NCBI GenBank assembly: GCA_900770875.1
Contig: CAAGLV010000208.1
Coordinates: 1-41,606, forward strand
Direction: 5' to 3'
From: Flavobacteriales bacterium
Lineage (GTDB): Bacteria > Bacteroidota > Bacteroidia > Flavobacteriales > Weeksellaceae
Length of the DNA stretch: 41,606 nt
The position numbers and the translations under genes are program-made. The notes under the pieces were generated by a model. It saw nothing but the letters and a program-made list of their open reading frames with translations, did not search any database and had not been told where the DNA came from. Positions 34,898 to 41,606 of the stretch are shown one piece after another. Positions within the stretch are counted from its first letter, which is position 1; each line of letters opens with the position of its first letter.

Positions 34898-35563
34898 TTA
34901 TTGTTGAGGTTTTGCAGCTAAATCTACTTGTAATAAAACTTCGTCTTTAATGATAGATCCACCAGCTCCTGTAAATGTAATACCAAAATCTTTACGGTTA
35001 ATTGCAAACTCTTCAGATTTAATTGTAACACCGTTATCGTCTACCGTTACATTTGCTTTAAATTTGATGTTTTTAGGAACACCACGGAAATCTAAATTAC
35101 CCGAAATCTCTGTGTTGTAATCTCCACCTTCGATTGGTGTAACAGCTGTAATTTCGAAAGTTCCTGTCGGGAATTTTTCAACATCTAAGAAATCAGCCGC
35201 TTTTAAATGTCCATCTAATTTTGCTTTAGTTTCTGGATCAGTATCTAAATCTTTCGATTCAAAAGTTGTAAAATCAGCTGTAAATTTACCAGACTCTAAT
35301 TTTCCGTCTTTTACAGCAACTGTTCCGTCTTTTAATTTAACAACTCCCCAGTGTCCTTCTTCTGGTTTTTTAATATCCTCAAATCTTTTTCCACCTTTCC
35401 AATTTACAGTAGAAGTTGCTACATCTGCAGCGTAAGTTTTAGCTCCTTCAGATGCGTTTGCACCAGCTTGTGCTTCTGTTGCATCTACAGTTTCTGTTTT
35501 TCCACCACAAGATGTTAAAGCAACAGATGAAACAATGGCTAAGCTTAAAAATAATTTTTTCAT
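34898..35563 (-). CDS. YceI-family lipoprotein
   Basis: 221 residues. A lipoprotein signal has lipobox ALTSC (Cys19) followed by GGK and an Ala/Glu/Thr-rich linker (about 24-45). The YceI beta-barrel (about 47-218) follows, with 'STVNWKGGKRF', 'HLKAADFLDVEKFPTGTFEI', 'EISGNLDFRGVPKNIKF' and 'INRKDFGITF'. YceI barrels bind isoprenoid-like lipids such as ubiquinone precursors; the ligand here is unknown. A near-match promoter box (TAAATTCG, 35591-35584) lies upstream. It diverges from the orphan ABC ATPase gene. Confidence 0.93.
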   Translation of the reverse strand: MKKLFLSLAIVSSVALTSCGGKTETVDATEAQAGANASEGAKTYAADVATSTVNWKGGKRFEDIKKPEEGHWGVVKLKDGTVAVKDGKLESGKFTADFTTFESKDLDTDPETKAKLDGHLKAADFLDVEKFPTGTFEITAVTPIEGGDYNTEISGNLDFRGVPKNIKFKANVTVDDNGVTIKSEEFAINRKDFGITFTGAGGSIIKDEVLLQVDLAAKPQQ

Positions 35564-35613
35564 ATATTTTGATTAAATTTTTACGAATTTAGAAGATTAA
35601 AATAAGTTGATTG

Positions 35614-35646
35614 TTGACCTATATCAACTAATAAAACTTATTTTTG
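35614..35646 (+). promoter_or_regulatory. Promoter of the orphan ABC ATPase gene
   Basis: TTG (35614-35616), a 22-base spacer, then TATTTTTG (35639-35646). The predicted start is near 35650, giving a leader of about 52 bases. Confidence 0.6.
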
Positions 35647-35701
35647 TTTATAAATTTAATAAAATACAATTAAAAATCAACATAACCATTAACTTACGCC
35701 A

Positions 35702-36688
35702 ATGTTAAATGTAAAAAATATAAACTTCCAATATCCAAATTCTGCTGTTTTAGCGATAGAAAATATTTCTTTTCAGGTAAATAAAGGAGAAGTTTTAAGT
35801 ATTATAGGAGAAAGTGGAAGTGGAAAATCGACATTGTTAAAATTAATCTATGGATTGGATGATTTACAAAGTGGAGAAATTTCTTGGAATGATCGGCAAT
35901 TAAAAGGACCAGCATTTAATATTTTGCCAGGTCATAAAATGATGAAATATGTTGCGCAAGATTACGATTTATTAGATTTTGTAACTGTTGGCGAAAATGT
36001 AGGGAAATTTTTAAGCAATTTTGATGTCGAGCTTAAACAACGATTAATTGATGATGCATTGCGCGTTGTAGAAATGTTAGATTTTAAAGATCAGTTTCCT
36101 AATAAATTAAGTGGCGGACAGCGCCAGCGTGTTTCTATTGCACGAGCTTTGGCGCAAAGACCCGAAGTTTTGTTGCTAGACGAACCATTTTCTAATCTCG
36201 ATCAGACATTAAAACTTTCTATTCGCGAAAAAATATTAGATTGGTGTAAACAATTTAACGTAACTGTAATTTTTACAACACACGATTTAGATGATGCGTT
36301 ATATACATCCGATCGTATTTTTGTGTTGCAAAAAGGAAAAGCATTACAATTCGACGAAGTAGAAAAAATCCGAAATCAGCCTTATAATAGTTATGTTGCT
36401 AAATTATTTGGTTTTGTAAACTTGGTAGAAGTTGGCATTTTTAATAAGTTAAAATTAAGTGATATCGATCGCGAAAATTATTTTCAGCTTGTTTATCCCG
36501 AAGAAATTTGGGTGCACGACGAAGGTGCATTTCATGGCGAAGTAATTGATAGTAAATTTCAGGGAAGAGATTATTTGGTGCGTTTTGTATCTAATCAGCA
36601 GCAAATGGTAACTTATTTTCCGTTTAAATTAAAAGAAGGATCGCGTGTCCGATTTTCTATTCCAAACGATCGTATTATAAAAGCATAA
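35702..36688 (+). CDS. Orphan ABC transporter ATP-binding protein (PotA/FbpC-like, with C-terminal extension)
   Basis: 328 residues. Residues 1-230 form a full ABC ATPase: Walker A GESGSGKST, signature LSGGQRQRVSIARAL, Walker B LLLDEPFSNLD, H-loop FTTHD. The last 100 residues ('YPEEIWVHDEGAFHGEVIDS', then 'GRDYLVRF') resemble the TOBE-like regulatory domain of spermidine, iron and molybdate importers. No permease or binding protein lies on either side and the gene is monocistronic, with its own promoter and terminator. The substrate is therefore unknown. It may pair with a permease elsewhere. Confidence 0.88.
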   Translation: MLNVKNINFQYPNSAVLAIENISFQVNKGEVLSIIGESGSGKSTLLKLIYGLDDLQSGEISWNDRQLKGPAFNILPGHKMMKYVAQDYDLLDFVTVGENVGKFLSNFDVELKQRLIDDALRVVEMLDFKDQFPNKLSGGQRQRVSIARALAQRPEVLLLDEPFSNLDQTLKLSIREKILDWCKQFNVTVIFTTHDLDDALYTSDRIFVLQKGKALQFDEVEKIRNQPYNSYVAKLFGFVNLVEVGIFNKLKLSDIDRENYFQLVYPEEIWVHDEGAFHGEVIDSKFQGRDYLVRFVSNQQQMVTYFPFKLKEGSRVRFSIPNDRIIKA

Positions 36689-36716
36689 AAAAAATCGAGC
36701 ATTTGCTCGATTTTTT
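36689..36716. terminator. Bidirectional terminator between the ABC ATPase gene and the hydrolase gene
   Basis: A perfect 13-bp stem (AAAAAATCGAGCA, 36689-36701, with 36704-36716) and a 2-base spacer at the tip. Confidence 0.9.
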
Positions 36717-36717
36717 A

Positions 36718-37491
36718 TTATTTTAAAAATTGAATAATAGCTGCGATAAAATCTTTTGGATTTTCGGCATGTAGCCAATGTCCTGCATTTTTAATGGTTT
36801 CTATTTTCGAATTTGGAAATCTTTTTTTGATTATAAATTCGTCTTCAGGTAAAATATAGTTCGATTTTTCTCCTCTTAAAAATAAAGTTGGTCCATCAAA
36901 AATACCATTAATTAAATCTTTACCAACTAAATCTTCGTACTTGCGATGAAGTGCATCTAAATTAAATCTGAAAGCATATCCGCCGTTTTCGGCATGATAA
37001 ACATTTTTTAGTAAAAATTGTCTTACGCCAGCTTCGGGAATATATTGTGATAAAATTTCTTCTACATCTTTACGAGAGTTAACTTTTGTAAAATCTACCG
37101 ATAAAAGTGCTTTAAATATGGCATTATGATGTGGTTGATAAGCTTTTGGTGCCATATCTGCAACAATTAAATGATCTACTTTTTTAGGATGTAGCATAGC
37201 AAAATCCATTACAACACGTCCACCTAACGAATGGCCAAGTAAATGAGCCTTTTCTATTTGATGAAATTGCATATAGTTTAAAATGTCGGTTGTCATAGCT
37301 TCTAAAGAAGCATTGTCCGAATGAAAACTACGCCCGTGATTACGTAAATCAACTAAATGTGTGGTGTATGTTTCGCTAAATTGTCGTCCGTGCGTATTCC
37401 AATTATCTAATTGTCCAAAAAGACCATGAAAGATAATGAGATGTTGCGGGCCGTTTCCTACAATTTTGCTATGTAAAATGGGCTGATTCAT
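36718..37491 (-). CDS. alpha/beta-fold hydrolase (YbfF-like esterase)
   Basis: 257 residues. The oxyanion region is IIFHGLFGQLDNW, the nucleophile elbow is LLGHSLGGRVV (Ser88), and the catalytic His is in AGHWLHAENPKDF. 'DLRNHGRS' is the typical second strand motif. It resembles YbfF-type acyl esterases; the natural substrate is unknown. It starts one base after the pdxJ stop and is thus the second gene of a pdxJ-hydrolase operon. Confidence 0.9.
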   Translation of the reverse strand: MNQPILHSKIVGNGPQHLIIFHGLFGQLDNWNTHGRQFSETYTTHLVDLRNHGRSFHSDNASLEAMTTDILNYMQFHQIEKAHLLGHSLGGRVVMDFAMLHPKKVDHLIVADMAPKAYQPHHNAIFKALLSVDFTKVNSRKDVEEILSQYIPEAGVRQFLLKNVYHAENGGYAFRFNLDALHRKYEDLVGKDLINGIFDGPTLFLRGEKSNYILPEDEFIIKKRFPNSKIETIKNAGHWLHAENPKDFIAAIIQFLK

Positions 37492-37492
37492 C

Positions 37493-38221
37493 TTATTTTA
37501 AATTAGCAACTTCTATTTTTCTTAAATATGCTTGGATTGTATTTTCTAATCCTAAATATAAAGCTTCGGAGATTAAAGCGTGTCCGATAGAAACTTCTGC
37601 AATTTGTGGAATTTCTTCGATAAAGTATTGGATGTTATCTAAACTTAAATCGTGTCCAGCATTTACGGCTAAACCGTTTTCTATAGCTAATAAAGCAGTT
37701 TCTTTGTAAGGTTTAATAGCAGCTAAATTTCCTAAACCATATTGTGTTGCAAATTCTTCGGTATATAATTCGATGCGATCTGCTCCGGTTTTGGCAGCAG
37801 CTTCTACTAATGCTGGATTTGGATCTAAGAAAATCGAAGTTCTGATTCCGGCATCTTTAAACGTTTTAATTACATCTGTTAAATAATCTTGGTATTTAAT
37901 GGTGTCCCAACCTGCGTTAGATGTAATGGCATCTTCGGCATCTGGTACTAAAGTAACTTGCTCTGGTTTGTTGGCTAAAACAAGTTCCATAAAACTATCA
38001 ATTGGTTTACCTTCGATATTAAATTCTGTTGTTACAACAGGTTTTAAGTCGTAAACATCTTGGTAACGAATGTGGCGTTCGTCGGGACGTGGATGTATTG
38101 TGATTCCTTGTCCTCCAAATTCTTGTATTTTAATAGCAGCTTCTACTAAATTTGGTGTGTTTCCGCCACGAGCATTTCGTATCGTTGCTATTTTATTTAT
38201 GTTAACGCTTAATTTTGTCAT
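37493..38221 (-). CDS. pdxJ: pyridoxine 5'-phosphate synthase PdxJ
   Basis: 242 residues, the usual length. It is a TIM barrel starting 'KLSVNINKIATIRNARGG', with 'GITIHPRPDERHI', 'FNIEGKP', 'QVTLVPDAEDAITSNAGWD' and 'IELYTEEFA', then 'NAGHDLSLDN' and 'EVSIGHALISEALYLGL'. It condenses 1-deoxyxylulose-5-phosphate with 3-amino-1-hydroxyacetone phosphate to give pyridoxine phosphate. Other PLP genes are not nearby. A full promoter lies upstream, giving a leader of about 45 bases. Confidence 0.97.
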   Translation of the reverse strand: MTKLSVNINKIATIRNARGGNTPNLVEAAIKIQEFGGQGITIHPRPDERHIRYQDVYDLKPVVTTEFNIEGKPIDSFMELVLANKPEQVTLVPDAEDAITSNAGWDTIKYQDYLTDVIKTFKDAGIRTSIFLDPNPALVEAAAKTGADRIELYTEEFATQYGLGNLAAIKPYKETALLAIENGLAVNAGHDLSLDNIQYFIEEIPQIAEVSIGHALISEALYLGLENTIQAYLRKIEVANLK

Positions 38222-38270
38222 TTTTAATTTGTTTTAATTGTACTGCAGAACAGATTGTTTATTTTAAAGT

Positions 38271-38304
38271 CAAATTTACGATTTGTATGTAAAAGAATCT
38301 CCAA
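38271..38304 (-). promoter_or_regulatory. Promoter of pdxJ
   Basis: On the minus strand, TTG (38304-38302), a 23-base spacer, then TAAATTTG (38278-38271). The predicted start is near 38267. Confidence 0.6.
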
Positions 38305-38325
38305 AATATTTGTTAGAGTTGTGTT

Positions 38326-39591
38326 TTATCTTTTTAAATCGAATGCAGATATCGATTGCATAATTAATAAATCAAACTTGCGTGATGCGGTTAATAGATG
38401 ATCAAAAATATCCGATTGTATTCTTTCGTAATCGGCGGTATTGGCAGCTTTTATAAAGCACGAAATTTCTAAAGGCATTCCTTCCATTGTAACAGGCAAT
38501 TGACGCACAATAATAGGATCGTTAATAGAAATAGCCGGAATGTTTTTTAAATAGTTTTGAACATAAATTCTAAAAACACCAATGTTGGTTAATTTTTGCC
38601 CGTTAATGTCTAAATCAAGATCATTTATTTTTTTGTTGTTTTCTTTTATTTCGGTGCGTTTCTTTTGGATGTAATTTTGAATTAAAGTGTAGCTCTCGAA
38701 ACGATCGAGTGTTTCTTCGTCGCAAAAATTAAAGGAATTTACGTTAAACGAAATCGATCGTTTAATAATTCTAGTTCCACTTGCTAACATTGGCATATGA
38801 TTGGTTACCTGAGACGAAACGACATCTACAGTTGGAATGGTTGCAATAGTTTTATCGAATTTTTCGATACGTACCAAATTAATATTAATTTCTTTTACAA
38901 TACCTTCTACATTTCCTTTTGATAAAGTAACCCAATCGCCAACTTTTATAATTTTTGAATACGAAATTTGTAAGCCCGATACAAAACCAAAAATAGCATC
39001 TCTAAATATTAATAAAATAGCAGCTGTCATGGCTCCTAAAACTGTAATAATAGTGTTGGTGTCTACAGTAAAAAGAACCATAATTCCCGAAATAATGGCA
39101 AAAAACGAAACAATAAATTTCATCATTTGGCCAAATGTTCTAATCCCAACCGTGGTGTAACTATTTTCTTCGTTGTAGATATCGATAACAGTATTGATAA
39201 TTCTAAAAATAAATTGCGTAAAAACAATTATTAAGGCAAGTTCGGTAACACGTTGCACAAAAAAATAAACCGATTTATCTGCAAATAAAATCGGATTCAT
39301 ATTGCTAGCAAAAGTTAATGTGATGATGTGTATAATTGATATAAATAGTTTGTTTAAATAAAGAATTTTAATCCATTTAAATTTTGTTCGGTTAGCTAAT
39401 CGCTGAATAAGATAAGTTGAAACCGAACGCAAGATAAAATCAATTAAAAATAAAATCGAAACCCAAGAACATAATTCTAAGATGGTAAATAAATTCTCCG
39501 AAATATCAATTTTTAGTTGATTATTAATAAATATTTTAAGTCCTTCAATAAACTCTTCGTAAAACGTTTTATCATGTAAAGGTTCGCTCAT
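38326..39591 (-). CDS. Mechanosensitive ion channel, MscS family (YbdG-like)
   Basis: 421 residues. Several N-terminal helices (about 40-62, 78-100, 105-130, 150-172) precede the pore-lining helix TM3 ('GAMTAAILLIFRDAIFGFVS', about 182-205). A beta domain follows ('VGDWVTLSKGNVEGIVKEIN'), then an alpha/beta C-terminal portal domain. The insertion between the beta domain and the C-terminus is long, as in YbdG (MscM-like), not small MscS. It is a stretch-gated inner-membrane channel for hypo-osmotic shock. It is monocistronic, and no exact promoter box is visible in the AT-rich upstream sequence. Confidence 0.92.
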   Translation of the reverse strand: MSEPLHDKTFYEEFIEGLKIFINNQLKIDISENLFTILELCSWVSILFLIDFILRSVSTYLIQRLANRTKFKWIKILYLNKLFISIIHIITLTFASNMNPILFADKSVYFFVQRVTELALIIVFTQFIFRIINTVIDIYNEENSYTTVGIRTFGQMMKFIVSFFAIISGIMVLFTVDTNTIITVLGAMTAAILLIFRDAIFGFVSGLQISYSKIIKVGDWVTLSKGNVEGIVKEININLVRIEKFDKTIATIPTVDVVSSQVTNHMPMLASGTRIIKRSISFNVNSFNFCDEETLDRFESYTLIQNYIQKKRTEIKENNKKINDLDLDINGQKLTNIGVFRIYVQNYLKNIPAISINDPIIVRQLPVTMEGMPLEISCFIKAANTADYERIQSDIFDHLLTASRKFDLLIMQSISAFDLKR

Positions 39592-39827
39592 GTTAGATAA
39601 TTAATTTAGTAAAAATGCATTTTTGCGATTGGTTTAAGTACAAATATTATACCTAATAAAAGGTTGTTATTTTAAAAATACATCATTTTTTGTAGATAAA
39701 AAATCAAAAGAGTAAGCCTTTGTTATACTTTACTAAAGGCGAATAACTTGTAAGTTATAAATTAATAGTCAATACGATAAATTAGGATATATATAAGTAA
39801 TAATTAGGCTGTTTAAAATATTATTAC

Positions 39828-39835
39828 TAAATTTG
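39828..39835 (+). promoter_or_regulatory. -7 box for the rimP-nusA operon
   Basis: TAAATTTG, an exact TAnnTTTG match. The predicted start is near 39839, giving a leader of about 58 bases that contains a terminator-like hairpin. No TTG is seen at the -33 distance. Confidence 0.55.
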
Positions 39836-39860
39836 CATAGAATTTTAGAAGAACTAAATG

Positions 39861-39888
39861 GAGGAGGGCTGGTTATAGCTCTCTTTTT
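39861..39888 (+). promoter_or_regulatory. Leader hairpin with T-run upstream of rimP (possible attenuator)
   Basis: GAGGAGGGCT (39861-39870) pairs with AGCTCTCTTT (39877-39886) in about ten pairs, three of them G-U, over a 6-base loop. Five T residues (39884-39888) close it. It lies between the predicted transcript start and the rimP ATG, where an ordinary terminator is not expected. Confidence 0.5.
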
Positions 39889-39896
39889 CGTTGTAT

Positions 39897-40361
39897 ATGG
39901 ATTCAAGTAAAGTAAAACAATTAATAGAAGAAGCAATCGCTGTAAATCCAGCATTGTTTTTAATCGACTGGAAAATTTCTCAAGACGATAAAATTTCAAT
40001 TCTAGCAGATGGAGATGAAGGATTATCAATCGAAGAAATTGTTCGTATTAGTCGATATGTAGAGAACAACCTTGATCGTGAGGAGTGTGATTTCTCTTTA
40101 GAAGTATCTACGCCAGGCGTAGGGACGCCTCTTGTTATGCCACGTCAATACAAAAAAAACATCGGAAGATTATTAGAAGTTACGTTAAGCGACGATACTA
40201 AGATTGAAGGTGAAATTGACGAAGCAGATGACGAAGGAGTAACCTTATGGTGGGAAGCACGCGAACCAAAACCTCTAGGAAAAGGGAAGGTTACTGTAGA
40301 AAAAGAACAAAAAGTTAATTACACTGAGATCAAAAAAGCGATCATCAAAGTAACATTTTAA
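39897..40361 (+). CDS. rimP: ribosome maturation factor RimP
   Basis: 154 residues from MDSSKVKQLIEEAI. It has the N-terminal alpha/beta domain with 'LEVSTPGVGTPLVMPRQYKK' and a C-terminal SH3-like domain ('GRLLEVTLSDDTKIEGEIDE'). RimP assists assembly of the 30S subunit. A TTG at 39891 would add two residues, but the ATG is the usual start. It is followed after 14 bases by nusA, the conserved rimP-nusA(-infB) operon. Confidence 0.94.
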   Translation: MDSSKVKQLIEEAIAVNPALFLIDWKISQDDKISILADGDEGLSIEEIVRISRYVENNLDREECDFSLEVSTPGVGTPLVMPRQYKKNIGRLLEVTLSDDTKIEGEIDEADDEGVTLWWEAREPKPLGKGKVTVEKEQKVNYTEIKKAIIKVTF

Positions 40362-40375
40362 AAAATAAGTGTAAA

Positions 40376-41606
40376 ATGGATAATCTTGCATTAATCGAGT
40401 CTTTCGGAGATTTTAAAGACGATAAAAATATTGACCGTATTACGTTGATGAAGATTTTAGAAGAAACTCTTCAAAGCGTACTAAGAAAAAAATATGGTTC
40501 AGATGATAATTTTGATATTATTGTAAATCCTGATAAAGGAGATTTAGAAATTTGGCACAATCGTATTGTTGTTGAAGATGGATTCTCTGAAGACGATGCA
40601 TTAGAAATCGAATTAGCAGAAGCTCGTAAAATTCAACCTGATTTTGAAATTGGAGAAGAAGTTTCTGAACTTATTCCAATTGAATCTTTAGGTCGTCGTG
40701 CGATCTTAACATTACGCCAAACTTTAATTTCTAAAGTTATGGAGCACGATAATTCTAATTTATACGAAAAATTCAAAGGTATTATTGGTGATATCGTTTC
40801 AGGTGAAATTCACCATATTCGTCACAAACATGTGATTATCATGGACGACGAACAAAATGAGATGATCTTACCGAAAGAAAATCAAATCCCTTCAGATTTT
40901 TTCCGAAAAGGAGATACTTTAAGAGCTGTTGTTGAAGAGGTTAAATTAAAAGGTTCTAAACCTCAAATTATTTTATCTCGTACATCACCTAAGTTCTTAG
41001 AAAAATTATTCGAGCAAGAAATTCCAGAAATCTTAGATGGTTTAATTACAGTTAAAAATGTAGTTCGTATTCCTGGTGATAAAGCAAAAGTAGCTGTTGA
41101 ATCTTACGACGATCGTATTGATCCAGTAGGTGCTTGTGTAGGAATGAAAGGGTCTCGTATCCATTCAATTGTACGTGAATTACGTAACGAAAATATCGAC
41201 GTAATTAACTATACAAATAACATGAGCTTATTAATTACTCGTGCTTTAAATCCAGCAAAAATTTCAAAAATTGAAATTAATGAGGACGAAAATAAAGCAT
41301 TAGTACATGTAGCTCCAGAGGAAGTTTCTAAAGCAATTGGTAAAGGAGGTTACAACGTTCGTTTAGCTTCTAAATTAGTTGGTATGGAAATTGACATATT
41401 CAGAGAAGGTGCCCAAGATGAAGATGTAGAGTTAACAGAGTTTAGCGATGAAATCGATGAATGGGTAATCGAAGCTTTTAAAGCAATTGGATTAGATACA
41501 GCGAAAAGTGTTTTAGAACAAGATTTAGATGATTTAGTAAAGCGTACAGACTTAGAAGAGGAAACAATTCAAGATGTAATTAACATCTTAAAGTCAGAGT
41601 TTGAAG
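40376..41606 (+). CDS. nusA: transcription termination/antitermination factor NusA (runs off the window)
   Basis: The frame is open from ATG at 40376 to the last base, giving at least 410 codons. That is close to the full length of Bacteroidota NusA, so only a few residues are probably missing. The order is an N-terminal RNA-polymerase-binding domain (1-130, 'LALIESFGDFKDDKNIDRIT'), an S1 domain (about 135-200, 'GDIVSGEIHHIRHKHVIIM'), and KH1/KH2 with 'DPVGACVGMKGSRIHSIVRE' and 'AIGKGGYNVRLASKL'. A short acidic helical end follows. It controls pausing, termination and antitermination. The final base count leaves one unpaired base. Confidence 0.96.
   Translation, partial: MDNLALIESFGDFKDDKNIDRITLMKILEETLQSVLRKKYGSDDNFDIIVNPDKGDLEIWHNRIVVEDGFSEDDALEIELAEARKIQPDFEIGEEVSELIPIESLGRRAILTLRQTLISKVMEHDNSNLYEKFKGIIGDIVSGEIHHIRHKHVIIMDDEQNEMILPKENQIPSDFFRKGDTLRAVVEEVKLKGSKPQIILSRTSPKFLEKLFEQEIPEILDGLITVKNVVRIPGDKAKVAVESYDDRIDPVGACVGMKGSRIHSIVRELRNENIDVINYTNNMSLLITRALNPAKISKIEINEDENKALVHVAPEEVSKAIGKGGYNVRLASKLVGMEIDIFREGAQDEDVELTEFSDEIDEWVIEAFKAIGLDTAKSVLEQDLDDLVKRTDLEEETIQDVINILKSEFE

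Larger units (their letters stand above)
39592..39896. other. Intergenic region between divergent MscS-like and rimP genes
   Basis: About 305 AT-rich bases with no convincing gene. It contains an A/T-only inverted repeat near 39686-39705, a weak stem (GCCTTT at 39716 with AAAGGC at 39735), the rimP -7 box and a leader hairpin. No tRNA-like fold was recognised. Confidence 0.6.

Noticed and set aside
39686..39705. A/T-only inverted repeat upstream of rimP as a terminator
   Set aside because: No G-C pair in the stem and no gene ending there; expected by chance in such AT-rich sequence.
39769..40029. Minus-strand frame over the start of rimP
   Set aside because: Low-complexity leucine-rich translation opposite a clearly conserved gene.
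1..41606. CRISPR arrays, insertion sequences, prophage, toxin-antitoxin pairs, tRNA or rRNA genes
   Set aside because: No direct-repeat/spacer pattern, transposase, integrase, paired small toxin-antitoxin frames or RNA-gene folds were seen when reading the intergenic parts. A covariance-model and tRNA scan would be decisive.

Overview
The window is an AT-rich, gene-dense stretch of chromosome from a member of the Bacteroidota, class Flavobacteriia. The evidence is a complete sprA of the type IX secretion system (T9SS), gldB and gldC, a bacillithiol enzyme (BshC), a Bacteroidota-type cbb3 oxidase cluster, repeated Bacteroidota promoter boxes (TAnnTTTG, sometimes with an upstream TTG), and almost no Shine-Dalgarno sequences. 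The low G+C and strong TTA-leucine bias would fit Weeksellaceae or Flavobacteriaceae, but I cannot name a genus from the sequence alone.

Layout. 1-4328: the end of a cbb3 oxidase operon (ccoO end, ccoQ, ccoP), a terminator, then the assembly genes ccoG, ccoH and a SafE/DsbD-like membrane protein. 4418-12957: ruvA, sprA, gcvH and a VanZ-like gene. 12972-15275: nadE, diverging from gldB-gldC. 15372-17795: a TolC-type outer-membrane protein, tsaB and a DUF423 protein. 17861-20257: a TonB-dependent receptor on the minus strand. 20460-23475: DUF2520 protein, KdsC-like phosphatase, Maf, an unknown membrane protein and nadD. 23552-26454 (minus): a YfgM-like TPR protein, a small outer-membrane barrel and the lipid-transport pair mlaF/mlaE. 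26508-28168: a SprT-like protease and a mannose-1-phosphate guanylyltransferase. 28206-29171 (minus): an anchored coiled-coil protein. 29425-34156: bshC, a LysM/periplasmic-binding-fold protein and a dicarboxylate symporter. 34231-35563 (minus): an acidic unknown protein and a YceI lipoprotein. 35702-36688: an orphan ABC ATPase. 36718-39591 (minus): an alpha/beta hydrolase, pdxJ and a mechanosensitive channel. 39897-41606: rimP and a nusA that runs off the end.

Functionally this is mostly housekeeping: respiration, NAD synthesis (nadE and nadD), tRNA modification, envelope maintenance, transcription and translation factors, and the T9SS/gliding module. I found no insertion sequence, prophage, CRISPR array, tRNA, rRNA or clear sign of recent transfer. 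I did not find a convincing new multi-gene system. The more interesting signals are regulatory. Three genes have promoter boxes that predict leaderless mRNAs. All six convergent gene junctions carry one palindromic two-way terminator. A terminator-like hairpin lies in the rimP-nusA leader. A few uncharacterised envelope genes are also present.
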